From positions 23,757 to 87,756 of the forward strand of contig MU401618.1 in the NCBI GenBank assembly GCA_022579005.1: DNA of 64,000 bases. Direction: 5' to 3'. Source of the DNA: Poronia punctata (Eukaryota; Ascomycota; Sordariomycetes; Xylariales; Xylariaceae). A model generated the notes under the pieces. The model was not told the DNA's origin, did not search any database, and saw nothing but the letters and a program-made list of their open reading frames with translations. Position numbers and translations under genes: made by a program. Shown piece after piece: positions 36,085 to 47,571 of this stretch (position 1 is its first letter; every line of letters starts with the position of its first letter).

Positions 36085-39000
36085 TCACATCTTGAGGAAT
36101 GCAGTTTCGGGGTCCATATGATGCGCACTAAGGCCGACAGCGTCAGTGATCCAGTCACCAAACTGTATCCATATATATATATATATCATGAAATTAATCA
36201 AGATACTTACTACGAGGTCTAAGCTCTTCACGTAACCTATCAACCCAGGACAGAGAAGAAACACATCAGATGCGAACACGATGCCGGCGAGGCCCCAGAG
36301 CTTCGCAAACTTGATGGCGACCTGCATGCTCGTCGCTCGCTTCTCCACATCCGTCATCGGTAGTTTCCCCGCGTTCGTGATAAACATGACGGGATACGCC
36401 CTTTGTTTGAGCGACAGCAGGATACACACTTCTGGTGTGAAAGAGGAGAGGACGATTGGCCGATTCCGTCCATACAAATGCACTTGTCCCAAGATGGTGT
36501 CGACGAACAGGTTGAGCTCAAGCGCGACAGGGGCAACGCCTGCCTCTACCGTCTCGTGGAACCGGGGGTATTCTGGGCTACGTCAGTCCCAGACTCAGTT
36601 GATCGAATGATGCTAAAGACACCGTATAGTGGCTCACTGATTTCAATATTAAATCCGACTGTGTCGGGTAGCTTTTGGAATAGCTCCTCTAGCGTGGCGA
36701 AAGGTTCGTAGATAAAGTCTCCCCGAGTGTTTGGCTTCATCCCTTTTGTCTTGAAGTCTACTGTGTGTTGGATTCTGTCTCGAATTCGGAACGCGCCTGT
36801 ATCCTGGCGGTGGTCTAGCGACTGTGATCTCGGCCTCGTCTGGATGCGATGTGGGGCGGCAACGATATCCCCCATTTTCACGTTCAAGTCTGACTGAGGT
36901 TTCTGCACGCTGCTCGTGTACTTGTACTGTTCGACAGTCACATCGTGAATTGGAATATCGGTCCCGGATTCGCTCAATGAGAAATCACTGTGACCGTTTA
37001 TCAGATACAGCAGACATTACGTTCGGTCTCGAACGGGAGAAAGAAAAACAGATAGAAATAGGGGGAGTGTCAGAAGACAACGTACTGATAAATGACTGGT
37101 CGAAGGTCACGGGTGACTTGAGCATCTAGCAGAGGTCAGAATGAGCTCCGATAAGGTGAAAAGGGAAAATATCGGTACCGAACTGCACCGTATTAGCTTG
37201 AGAACATGACTACGGCATATATTTTCTATACTCACCTCCACGAAAGAAGCACCTGCTTCCGCAGCGGCGGCCAACGACTTTCCACGTAGTTAGCTTAGCT
37301 CCTGAGACATAGAAACGCGTTCTGGGCAAGGGGCCACACCTCGATAGAATTTTCCCCTATCTGGAGGTAATCTCGCGTAGGAACGTTCTGCCCAAAGCCT
37401 TTCCCAGTCAGTACGAAGAGAGGGCAGCAGAATGTAGCGCCAAAATACCTCTATGGCCGATCAAAGTCACCTTCTGGTCTGCGTCCCGGTCGTCAAGGCT
37501 GTACTTGGGCGACTGAAGGTGTGCGAAAGGTGTGACAATCACATATGTGAACAATATCGACCCGACGATATCTAGAGAGGATTTATCCAAGATAGACACT
37601 GTGTGCTCTTTGACTAAACTCTGCCTCTGCGGCCCGAATAGTAGCTTATTGCTGTCCAGGAGAGCCGTACCGCCGCAAAGAAGCTTGCCACTGTTCTCGT
37701 CCGGAGCCGGATCTTCATAAATTTTGAACCCAACCCGTAGGGAAGCATCTTGCGGGATATTGAAGACAAAGGGAACATTCGTCTGGTCGTCTAGGATAGG
37801 GAGCCGTATGCGCCGAGTCTCCGTAGTTGTAGAGATTTCCAGGCTCAGCCGCCACTCGTTTGCTCCCGTCTGCTCCGACGAAGAGTATCCGAGCTGAACT
37901 GGTGGTAAAGATCGACCTATTTGCATAGAGCCTAGGTTTAAGATTACTGCCGTATCTCCTGTCCTCCGTTTTCTGTCAAGAATGTCAACCCTTTTCATGT
38001 AGGGAATCCCGGCCGGCTCTTCAGTAGCTTCCTTGCCAGCAGGCGCATGCAAAAGCTCAGCAACTGCAAAGTGACCCCGATACATAGCCACGTATTTTGC
38101 TGTCCACCCATAGAAATCTATCACACATGGATCCGCTCCCAAGTCGATCAGATGTTGGACAGTTGTAGCATCGCCACGCACAGCCGCCTCAAATAAGGGG
38201 GTCCAGCGACGAGGATGTTCAGTCGCGTTTATATTTGCTCCGGCATCGAACAATAGATCAACGATGTCGCGTCTACCTTTCTGTGAAGCAAGGTGAAACA
38301 CACTCTTTCCAAAACCATACGCGAGGTCGATATCATCGCCCAGGTTGAACAAAGTTGAAAAGTTTAGTAGACGAATGACGGTACCGATAGATCCGAGTCC
38401 TACAGCTACACTCAAACACCTCAGAATGACATCTCGACACCGTGGGAGGTCATATGAGTAGTGCTGTTCAATCAAGACGCAGAAGAAGTCCAAGGTGGAA
38501 GAGTGGTTATGGATAATGGCGTAATGCAAGGGCGTCAGCGATACGCTATCCTCGCCAAGAACATATTCAAGAACGACCGAACTCTTCCATGATCTGTCGC
38601 TTAGTTGACAGACCTCTCGTAAGGCCGCCCGGCACCATTCTGTCAGGCCATGTTTTGCCATCAGATGCAGAAAGCAGGGATACCTGGCCCACCGGCTACA
38701 TCTCAATAGCGACCCTGTCGATTCAGGCCCTAAAAGCTCAACTACACGGACAAAGACATGCAGAGCACCTGGCCGACTATCAGATCTGCTAGAACCGGAC
38801 TCATCAGCTTCGAGAGTGCCTAGGTCCTGCACCCGAGTACTGATCAGAAGATGAGCCTCGGCCATACTAAAGCCTTCGGAGTCCTTGAGGCTTTCATAAG
38901 TTATGCGAAGGGCCTCCCCCTCGTGTCCACGTTCGCGTTCCCGGTGAGCCTTATGATCGAGTAGCATTAGAACCGATTCCCACGCGCGTTGGAGGACCAA

Positions 39001-39756
39001 AAAAGCAAATGTAGGACGAAACCTCTCGTCGACACAGTGGGGTAGTAGTTCTGGAACCAGGTGCATCGCAGCATGTGCTCCTCCCGAGCCAAGTCCGTTG
39101 TGCACCTCCTCCCTAAGGGCAACCAGGTCTTTATGAGGCGCAATACTTCCAATTTGCCCTATCGCCAAGTCAAGCAACAAGGAAGTCGAACCATCGTCAG
39201 AGGTAAATATTCCGCATATGGTGGAGAGAATGGATTGGAGCCTGGCCCTAACCTTTCGGAGGCCGGAATTCCGAGACTCTTCGTCTTCACCCCACGACGT
39301 TTTGACACGTACAAGCATGGAACTGTGCTCGGTGTAGGGGGCCAGACGTTGAAATTTGGCAAGCAGTCGGTTGACAGCTGTCTGATAGACTCGGACAAAT
39401 ATCTCGAATCTTGTCAGTTCGTCAACAAGACGCTTCAGCTCTTCAAGTATGAATTTTTGCTCTTGAAGATGCATGACCTGGAGTTTCTCGAGATCATCGG
39501 TTCTACCGAAAATATGTTGCAATATGCTCTTGGGCCAGGCACCGAAGTAATCCACCTTGTTGCCGCAAAAAGAGTTGGAGGCAAAGATGGCTTTCTGAAA
39601 GGATTCCAATAGGTGGTCAAGAGAGTCAGGGTTTGATATATCATTCCTAGCCCTAGACTCGATGACGGCCCTTTTGAGGCGCCATTTCCATTGATCGTAT
39701 TGCACGTAATACTCAGCCCACTCGGGTGAGTAGTCATGATAGGGGTTGAACCGCAT
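36085..39756 (-). CDS. GDE1: Gde1-type glycerophosphodiesterase (SPX - ankyrin - GDPD)
   Basis: Hydrolyses glycerophosphocholine to choline and glycerol-3-phosphate in Gde1 relatives. Eight exons: 39756-37449, 37398-37340, 37277-37236, 37182-37179 (4 nt), 37125-37086, 36987-36638, 36572-36211, 36162-36085, giving 1080 aa. A divergent SPX domain (SPEWAEYYVQYDQWKWRLKR) fills residues ~1-135. Ankyrin repeats lie at ~400-590 (TPLHYAIIHNH, KGRRDIVDLLFDAGANIN, RRWTPLFEAAVRGDATTVQH). The GDPD domain starts at KVTLIGHRG/FGQN (~764) with GENSIE, FVEFDAQVTRD, VIYHDFSLSESG, IEIKYPRF and LVVFGDW. The catalytic HRG, E/D pair and YHD are present. The microexon is required to keep frame. The C-terminus is shorter and less conserved than in relatives. 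Length is near yeast Gde1. Confidence 0.85.
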
Positions 39757-40731
39757 CCTCGCAAATGCTTATACGTTGTACAAGTGACGAAACAGGCGCC
39801 AGGAGGTAGGTTTGAAAGTCCAGACACCAAACTGTCTAACCTTGAGCATATATGCACATGTGTAAAGAACCTAAAGATGGCTTGGGAAGGTGCCTTAAGT
39901 ATGTACTTATGTAGGTGCCCAATGCATTAGGCTAGAGAGTACCTATTTCTTGACAATCACCTAGGTATGTAGTTTAAGTTGCACATGTTTACTTGTAGTG
40001 CAGTGAGACGTGGGCCTTCTTTTACAGAAATGGCCAAACAACACCTTACGTTCAGCACAGGTGCCTACTCGTACCTGGTTATACGTACGAGTACATAGCA
40101 TAAAAAGTAAGGTAAGGTAGGCGCGTTTACCGTACCTACCTCTCTGCTTGCACCGTCTAATCTATTGGTCTTACTGTGTAGATCTGTTCCATTAGTTATG
40201 CATTTAACCGTAGTATGTTCTCCTTGCAGCATACTGGGGTGTTGATTACAAATGTAAAAGGGACTCGACTTATCTGGCCTGTTCCTGGGCTGCGCTCTCC
40301 TTGTTTAATAATTAACATTATAACCTTCCTTCACACAAAGCACAAAAGGCTCCAATACCTACGGTAATGTCTGAGACTTGGATAGGGTTATAAGGTGTAA
40401 CTCAAACCCTGTTTGACCACACACATGCTGCATGCATGGGCACTTTTTATCGTTGGTTTTGCGTGCCGGGCATATCAACCAATGATACCGTCAATTTATC
40501 TGGCTGTCTACCCTGCACGTATCCAGGGGCTGAGGAATGGAGATCACTGGCTGTGTAATCGCGTGACATACCCTTTACAGCTCCTTTGAAGAGCCATGTT
40601 GACCGCAATCGGTCACTACTCTCAAAATGAATGCCAGGCTCTACTAACCCAAGGTTTAGACCACAGCCGCCCGTCTTTACTACTTGTACTTTGTGCAAAG
40701 TTAGTATCTAGGCCAGCGTGTGCAAACGGCC
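39757..40731. other. Divergent intergenic region
   Basis: About 1 kb between the GDE1 start (-) and the broken ankyrin gene (+). TACTCGTA is at 40066 and TACGAGTA at 40086, close to GGTAAGGTAGG words (~40110). No gene is supported. Confidence 0.55.
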
Positions 40732-42329
40732 ATGGATCCTCTCTCTATTGCCGCCAGCGTTGTTGCTGTTGGCGGGATGGCCCGGGTATACTTAACCGCC
40801 TATTTGGCCAGCTTTTTGTCGGATACACGGGCATGCTAGTTATTAGTTCAAAATGCGACGACGAGACATGTAAAGGGTCTCGTATGAGCCACGTCAGTAT
40901 GGAATATTGGTTTCCTCTAGGCTTCTGGTCTACAATCGTCCAGATGCAGTTCTTATACGGGCCAATGGGTCCGGCTATGCATTTAGACACTTTGAGAAGA
41001 ATCCCCGACTCTGCATAGAGCGTGACCTTTGCTCTCGAGGGAAATACTGACGGGCTTAAATATCTCTTTAGACATGGGTTAGCATCTCTAAGAGACGTCA
41101 GCAGTAGTCGGGGATACTCTTTACTGCGATGGGCGCTTTATGGGAAACAGTACGAAACCTGTATATTCCTGGTACATGCTGGGGCCGATCCAAACTACAA
41201 GCCAATTGCTGCGAGCGATAATAGCCCCCGGGTGAAAGCCTGTCACTTCATTCTAGAGGGTGGCCTGGAAGATGAGGCGGTGGACGCGCCGAGGGCCATC
41301 ACTAGAGGGAGCGAGTACCTGGACGACTACATCGATGGGTCAAGGTTTACACAGACTCATCGCATAGTGCTGGGCTTGTCCATGCTGGATCTGGAAACCG
41401 AGCTGATAAATCACCCTGAAGACATTGACATCCAAGATGCCATGGGCCGCACACCCTTGGCCTGGGCGGCGGCCAGGGGGGATAGTAGGTCCGTCGTTAC
41501 ATTGCTCAAGTACGGAGCAGATCCAAACATGATGGACATACAGCTATCGGGTCCCGTGTCAAACGCGGCCGCCCAGGGACACACTACTGTTGTTCAGATC
41601 CTGCTTGACGCGGGCGCTGATGCTGAGCCGATACCTCCTGACGGGATCAGGAAAGGGAGCCCATTGAATGTCGCGGCCCGTAACGGAAGGGAGCCTCTCC
41701 TCATCAAGAGGCTGCTGGACTTTGGAGCCGACGTGAATCAATGCTCTACAGATGGCAGAACGGCACTGTTCCATGCCGCCAGGAACAACGATGCCAGTCT
41801 AGCAATCTTACTACTGGAGTATGGCGCCGGGATCAACCATATCGCAGCTACAGGCGAGACACCCCTTACTGTGTCGATAACGCACAACAGCCACAGCGTC
41901 ATACGACTCTTCCTTGAGCGGTGGCACGAGTACTCGGTCTGCCCACGTCTCAAGGGCCCTCATTTGTTGGAGGTTGCGGCCTTGTATGCCGATCACGAGA
42001 CGTTGGGTATTCTCGCGACTTCAGATCACTTCCGATTCCGGCACGACGAGCGGTACACTCTTGGGGATTTCCGTGCTAAACTTCAACGCCGTCCAGATGT
42101 CAGCGAAAAGCTGATTATGGCATTTGACGAGCTACTGGGTGTCATCAACGAGGCGCCTTCATTTTTGAATGATGATGATGATGATGACGACGATGGCGAC
42201 GATGAGCCTACTTTTTTCTCATGCCTACCATCTAGGAATAATACCTTTGACCAAGACTTTGTACGCCCAGAGGTTGGCGCCATATCTATGTCGCCATCAG
42301 AAGATAGTATGTTTGATGGGTTGGCATGA
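40732..42329 (+). pseudogene. Ankyrin-repeat protein with STAND-type fungal N-terminus, broken
   Basis: An ATG at 40732 opens MDPLSIAASVVAVGGMARVY, the typical start of fungal STAND/ankyrin proteins, but that frame stops by ~40837. A second frame carries EYWFPLGFWSTIV and LDTLRRIPDSA up to a TAG at 41016-41018, then continues as SVTFALEGNTDGLKYLF. Family members read through this point, so a CAG-to-TAG change is likely. From 41019 to 42329 the frame is intact: ankyrin repeats such as DAMGRTPLAWAAARGDSRSV, KYGADPNMMD, GRTALFHAARNND and GETPLTVSITHNSH, then an Asp run and an acidic end. The first in-frame ATG after the TAG is at 41382, inside the conserved region. Loss of most of the N-terminal region plus the nonsense codon argues for a pseudogene. 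An intron-based rescue cannot be fully excluded. Confidence 0.68.
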
Positions 42330-42884
42330 TATCGAGTAAAATAGTTACATCGCTTGAAGTAGCGTGCTAGCCGGGTCGTGAGCTTCAAACGATAAAAGGT
42401 GACTGGCTAGCAAGGTATTCCAAGCCCTGACAGCTTCGTCATGAACGGGGTGGTTGTAAGCCTGTAAATTTTTATTAACATTATGAAACCGAAAGTAGGT
42501 AGGAAGGGAAATATGCTTTTCATGGTAGGATGATGAAATGGCAACACATTCACATAAAGCCCATGGGAATGGGATCGTATTACTTGAAGAGAACACGTCC
42601 ACTATAAGCCTGATATAGACCAGGCTTACAAAAAAAAATTCCAGCCACACCATAGTTACCTTTCAAGCTAGGCTACGAGCTTTATTCTAGAGTGTCTCTT
42701 CATATTCTACGTTTCGTTTCTGACTCTTTTTTCGATTGTCAACTACATACGGAGACAATCAATATGAAAGGCACTTTGAACCGAGCAGACAACTCTCTCA
42801 CGCGGGACAACAATACAAGAAATATGTCACAACCTTCGGACCCATCTTCAAGATCACACCCCCTTTGACTTCATATATCACCTC
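42330..42884. other. Convergent intergenic region
   Basis: About 550 bp between the ankyrin pseudogene (+) and the end of the bZIP gene (-). No coding frame is supported. A plus-strand frame 42736-43470 begins with TTG and is the shadow of the bZIP gene. Confidence 0.6.
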
Positions 42885-44617
42885 TCACCTCTCACCCCCA
42901 TCACCACCACCCCTCCCTTTCAAATTAACCCCCCTAACCAGCCTCCTAAAAAAACCCTTCTCCTCCTCCTTCTTACTTCCCCTTTCCCTTCCCCCTCCTC
43001 CCCTCCTCACCCCAACAACCCTCTCAACCGCGCCATCAAAAACCCCCCTCCCAACCGTAGCCCCATACTTGACACATCTAACCTCCCTACCAAGCTCCCT
43101 CTCCAACCTCGTCAAGACATTCCCATCCGTAGCAACTGTTTTCCCGCATAACTCTACAAGTTCGAACCAAGCTTGCACGGGCGCGAGTTCCCTATCATCT
43201 TTGGTATTCAAGACTTGTGCCAAGCGGTGGAGGTTGGTGAGTGTCAATGATGGGGATGACGGGAAGGAGTGGGAAGAGGAGGAGGAGGCCATTTGTGCGA
43301 ATATTTCCCTAGGAGCACTTGTTAATGCTAGGGCTGTTGCTGTTAGGGCGTGGCCGTTTAGGGGGTCTTTTTCTTCTTCTTCTTCTTCTTCCTCTTCCTC
43401 TTCTTCTAGTGATGATATATTTAGATTATCGAGCGGTTGTGAAGAAGCAAAAGAAGAAGGGGGCGGATGATGATGATGATGATGATGATCGAAGGATTTC
43501 TCTCCTATGTGGTCCCAACAACAATGTTCTAGCCTATTCGCAAAAAGTTAGATACTTAAGTAGGGAAATCTGCTATTACTCGTAGAAAATAAGGGGGGAA
43601 AGGGGTTTCGAAAGGGAGAAGGGGGGGGAGAGGGAGAGGGAAAAATTCAAAAAAAGGAGAAAAAGGAGAAAAAAAAAAGGTCCAACATACGCCAAAATGA
43701 AATTAACAACCCTCTCAACATCCCCCTCTTGCAAACCCATTTCCATCCCCCCCTCCCCATTGCCCTTGCCCTTGTCCTTGTCCTTGCCCTTGTCCTTGTC
43801 CTTGCCCTTGTCCTGTCCAGCACGATTAACTCTAAAAGCCATCGAACCCCCACCCCCACCCCCCAAATCCCCACGCACCCCGAGCGACACCTCATACCTG
43901 ACGACATGTTCACCATTCCGATTCTTCAAGACCTCAATCTCCCTCTCCGTCCTGGCGATATCTTCCCGTAGCCTGACAACGTCGGCTTCCAATTGTTTCG
44001 TGTAGTTTTGTTTGCGTCGACGGTGTCTGAGTTGCGCTTGATGGACTTGTTTTCTGCGCGTTTGGGCTTTGGTTTCGGTTGTTGGTGCTGTGAGGGGATT
44101 TGGCTGGGTGTTAGTGGTGAGATAAAAGGGGAGGGAAGGGAAGGGATGGGTTGGGATGAAAGGAAAGGTAGATGGATAGATATAGTTTTCTGTCAAAGAA
44201 AGAGAGAGGATGTGTAGGTGAGATACATATTAGGTAAGGTAGGTAGGTAGGTAGATAGGTAGGTTATGGTTCCGGAATATCATAATCTAAACCCATCCAT
44301 GAAAAATATATCGCACGTAGAATTAAAACAACACAAAACAAAACAAAACAACACAAAACAACACAAATCCCCTCCTAAAAGAAAAAAGAAGAAGAAAAAA
44401 GAAGAAGAAAAAAGAAGAAGAAAAAAGAAGAAGAAAAAAGAAGAAGAAAAAAGAAGAAGAAAAAAGAAGAAGAAAAAAGAAGATATAAATAAAACCTAAA
44501 GTAGGTAACTAACATACCTTCATCCCCCACCTGACCAACCTTACTCGTCACAAAAGTAAGACTCTTCTTCTTCTTCGTCTCTCCTTTCCAGTATCCAGTA
44601 AAAGACGGTTTATTCAT
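42885..44617 (-). CDS. Fungal bZIP transcription factor
   Basis: Exons 44617-44518, 44087-43691 and 43533-42885 give 381 aa. Introns are GTATGT...CTCACAG (430 nt) and GTATGT...GAATAG (157 nt). The basic region is residues 44-59 (RRKQVHQAQLRHRRRK) followed by a zipper (YTKQLEADVVRLREDIARTE). As in one fungal bZIP subfamily, the usual invariant Asn of the basic region is absent. The C-terminal half matches the same subfamily: ERVVNFILALEHCCWDH, NGHALTATALALTSAP, RELAPVQAWFELVEL, LTRLERELGREVRCVKYGA. Low-complexity insertions include KDKGK repeats coded by a 12-18-bp minisatellite (43757-43813), a His run and a run of 12 Glu. The C-terminus is Arg/Gly-rich. The target genes are unknown. Confidence 0.83.
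43757..43813. repeat. Coding minisatellite in the bZIP gene
   Basis: Repeats of CCTTGTCCTTG-type units on the plus strand, translated on the minus strand as KDKGKDKDKGK. The unit is a multiple of three, so length variation keeps frame. Confidence 0.85.
44385..44482. repeat. 13-bp tandem repeat in bZIP intron 1
   Basis: About seven copies of the purine-only unit GAAGAAGAAAAAA. A second run of ACAAAACAACACAA-type repeats lies at 44330-44365. Both are inside the unusually long intron 44517-44088. Confidence 0.9.
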
Positions 44618-45483
44618 CTTGTTTTCCCTTTTCCCTTTTCCCTTTTTCCTTTTTCTTCTCTTGCAATACAATACCTAGAGTGACGAGTCCCAATCTCCTT
44701 TCGCCCGACAATTTAAAAAAAAAAAGTTAAGACGATGTTTTCCTTTTTTTTTTTTTTTTTGTATCTTTTCGAGTCCGGTTGTCCACACTTGCTGTAACAA
44801 TAAAACCCTAGAAAAAATACACCGAGTATTATCAGCAATGTATGTATGTATGTAGTTTAGAGAGTAGGTAAGTTGGGTATGACATGACAATTGGAGTTAT
44901 GTAGTTACGAGTAGATCAACCAAGGGAAACAAAACCCGGATGACAAACCCCCTCCCCCAAAACAGCAGCAGCCCATGTTCATTTGGCGGTTGGTTAATGT
45001 ATGCATCAGTGCGGCACGGTGGTGATTGGTCTCGTCTCGTTGTTCGGATGTCGGGGATGCGCGAGGCTTATTAATCAGGCGGAGACTGTAACGTACATAC
45101 ATCCGCCAGGGTAAATTTTGCAACTGGCCGCACCTTGGGAATACAATCGACAAATTCGTCAATACAAGATAGAATAACCTCGACAGTAACATTCATCCCA
45201 CGGTGATAGCAATCCTACAAAGTTTTTACGCTCGTCAAACAATATATCGGGCAATATAATTGTATCATTTCTACATTAAATGCAACCAGAACATTCATTC
45301 GCCCGAGACTTCCTTCCCCCTTGACCAGATATAACTTTTTGATTCCTTTTACCTAGCCAGCCATTTCCTTTCCCTCCTTACCACCTTTTTCCTTTGGTAT
45401 GAATGAAATCAATTTTAGAATAGGGAAACGCCTGCCGAAAACGCCGTCCAATGCATCATACGTCGTGACCATATGTTTAAACC
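44618..45483. other. Intergenic between bZIP and RRN3 (both minus)
   Basis: About 870 bp that should contain the bZIP promoter and the RRN3 3' UTR. T run at 44742-44760, TACGAGTA at 44906. No gene is supported. Confidence 0.6.
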
Positions 45484-47571
45484 TTACTCTTCGGCTTCTG
45501 TAGCTGTATCCTCGTGAAACACCTCCCCTTCCTCCTCCTCATCTTCCGCATCGTCTTCATCGCTATCGTCCTCGGCATCGTCTGGACTCAAGCCAGGAAT
45601 AGACCGCCAGGGCAGATAGTCCTTCTCTACCCACCGCTTGCTGTTCGGCAATTGGTAAGGGTCGAAGGGGAAGTAAGGGCTCAGTTGCTGCCAGCTCTCG
45701 TCGTTTACGTCAAACGACATATCTCGCAACGCACTTCCGTTGGAATAGGCGCCGACGGAAAATTGCGACAGATGTAGCCGCTTGTTCGATTCGATGAGCG
45801 GGTAGACGTACATGAACTTGAAGTGGTGCGCCAGCTTGGCATATTGCTCGACGATGACGGGGGAGCAGACCTTGAGAGGGTTGAGCTTGGAATAGATGTT
45901 ACGTCTCATGATATCTTTGACCTCTGGCTCCCACTCGAGCTCCTGGTCAAGATACGAGAGAGGGTCATCCCTATCCACATCTTCCGGCACTGATTTGATG
46001 AGGTCTTGCCATCGGAAACAAAACACGTACATCAGCGCCTGCATCAACGCGTAGAATGGCGCGTAACGACGGACGTCCGGGCCTCTACAAGAAACCTCGT
46101 ATGCCGCACGCATCTCGTCAAGGTGGTAGCCCAGCACCTCGAAAATCTTGATGACGATATGCCCAGGAACATGTGCTCCCCTAGCCACAAAGCTGGCCAG
46201 ATACGCACAAGCTGACTGCCGTAATATGAGTGGTCGATGTGATTCAAAGGCGATATTGATGCAGGTACCGCAAAATGCATCCATCAGCTTCTCCGACTTT
46301 TGGCTGAAGTGGAAGATTAAGAACTGCGTATGTCGCGACTTGATGGTGGGAAGAATCAGGTTCGAAAACTCCGTCAAAAGGTCGGCAAAAACATCCATGG
46401 CCGCTTGCGAACCGGGGTCGGCAAAACTAGGAGTGTAGAGCTCGAATAGACTGTCCAGGATCGCGTCCATCTTCTCAATATTCTCCTTGGCTGTCTTGAC
46501 ACGGGTATATTCGTCATCCTCGGATTCCGCGCTCGAGACGGACTCGTCATCGCTGTCGTCGGAATCCTCGTCTTCATCTTGCTCATCTTGCTCTTGGGCA
46601 GATCTCAAAGCCATGCCAACCATGGCAGCAAGCTTGTCGTCCATGTCATCGAGGTCCATTTGCATCTCGACATCTATTTTCACGAGCCGACTGATGATCA
46701 AGTCCATAATCTCGTGCTTGAGTCCCGGGGCATACTGACGTAGCCGTAATATGTTGTCGACGTAGGACAGGTGTGCTCGTTTGGGCTCATCGTGGTAGGG
46801 ATATTTATTGGCCAGGATGGGCTCCAATACGGACTCGGCAACGGGGAAGAGAGAAAGGATGTACCGAAGAGCGACATGTAACCTGTCCTGTACGACCTCT
46901 CGTGGCACAGGTGGGTAGCCATCCACGGCCCATTCAGACGGCCTGGACAGGCAGAACATGTCCACTATCGTAGAGAGGATTTGACCCAGGCGAGGCCCTT
47001 GTGCACTGGCCAAAGCAGCGAGAAATTGAACGTAGATCTTAGCAAACTGATCATCCCGGCCAAGCCATGAGCATTGCAAAAGGCTTTTGACTAAACCGTC
47101 GCATGTCCTTCCGAGGCGGGGCGTGAATGCCGTCAAGGCAATGTAGTAACCCTTGAGCTCCTGACGCTGCTTTATCAAAGCAGCCGAATCGAGCCCCTCA
47201 GCGTCGTCATCGTCGTCGTCGTCGTCGTCGAACGTTATCGGCTTGCCATTAAGTGTTTGCTTAAGCATATCGTAGTCTTCGTCATCGCCCTGCGCATGAA
47301 GATCGAGTGCATTCTTGATCTCCTTCCTTATTTCCTCTACAGACCGGGACCCGATCTCGTGTACTTCGATATTCTTCAAGTCGAACTCTACCCGGGGACG
47401 TTTCCGCGGGCTCTGGCCGCCGTCTTCGAGGGTATCGATGTCATCGTCGAGACCAGCATCGTCTCTTGACCGTCTGACGCCGGCGACGGACGGAGAAGAC
47501 TTCAATATAGGCTTCAAGGGGCCGACCGTCGCAACCCGTGCGATTTGAGTGGTGGTAGCTGCTGGTGACAT
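45484..47571 (-). CDS. RRN3: RNA polymerase I initiation factor Rrn3/TIF-IA
   Basis: Bridges Pol I to the rDNA promoter complex (nucleolus). Single exon, 695 aa from the first in-frame ATG (47571); the frame extends upstream to a TTG only. HEAT-like helical protein: LKGYYIALTAFTPRLGRTCD, NILRLRQYAPGLKHEIMDLI, IISRLVKIDVEMQMDLDDMD (residues matching the Rrn3 core), then an acidic Asp/Glu/Ser loop (EQDEDEDSDDSDDESVSSAE), SRHTQFLIFHFSQ, QSACAYLASFVARGAHVP, FYALMQALMYVFCFRW, and IVEQYAKLAHHFKFMYVYPL. The C-terminus has YFPFDPYQLPNSKRWVEKDY, the typical Rrn3 ending, then an acidic tail. A further Asp run lies near residue 115. Length and motif order match the fungal family. Confidence 0.95.
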   Translation of the reverse strand: MSPAATTTQIARVATVGPLKPILKSSPSVAGVRRSRDDAGLDDDIDTLEDGGQSPRKRPRVEFDLKNIEVHEIGSRSVEEIRKEIKNALDLHAQGDDEDYDMLKQTLNGKPITFDDDDDDDDDAEGLDSAALIKQRQELKGYYIALTAFTPRLGRTCDGLVKSLLQCSWLGRDDQFAKIYVQFLAALASAQGPRLGQILSTIVDMFCLSRPSEWAVDGYPPVPREVVQDRLHVALRYILSLFPVAESVLEPILANKYPYHDEPKRAHLSYVDNILRLRQYAPGLKHEIMDLIISRLVKIDVEMQMDLDDMDDKLAAMVGMALRSAQEQDEQDEDEDSDDSDDESVSSAESEDDEYTRVKTAKENIEKMDAILDSLFELYTPSFADPGSQAAMDVFADLLTEFSNLILPTIKSRHTQFLIFHFSQKSEKLMDAFCGTCINIAFESHRPLILRQSACAYLASFVARGAHVPGHIVIKIFEVLGYHLDEMRAAYEVSCRGPDVRRYAPFYALMQALMYVFCFRWQDLIKSVPEDVDRDDPLSYLDQELEWEPEVKDIMRRNIYSKLNPLKVCSPVIVEQYAKLAHHFKFMYVYPLIESNKRLHLSQFSVGAYSNGSALRDMSFDVNDESWQQLSPYFPFDPYQLPNSKRWVEKDYLPWRSIPGLSPDDAEDDSDEDDAEDEEEEGEVFHEDTATEAEE

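Noticed and set aside
42736..43470. 244-codon plus-strand frame rich in Pro/Ser
   Set aside because: Starts with TTG and is the antisense shadow of the bZIP gene, whose minus-strand exons carry the conserved motifs.
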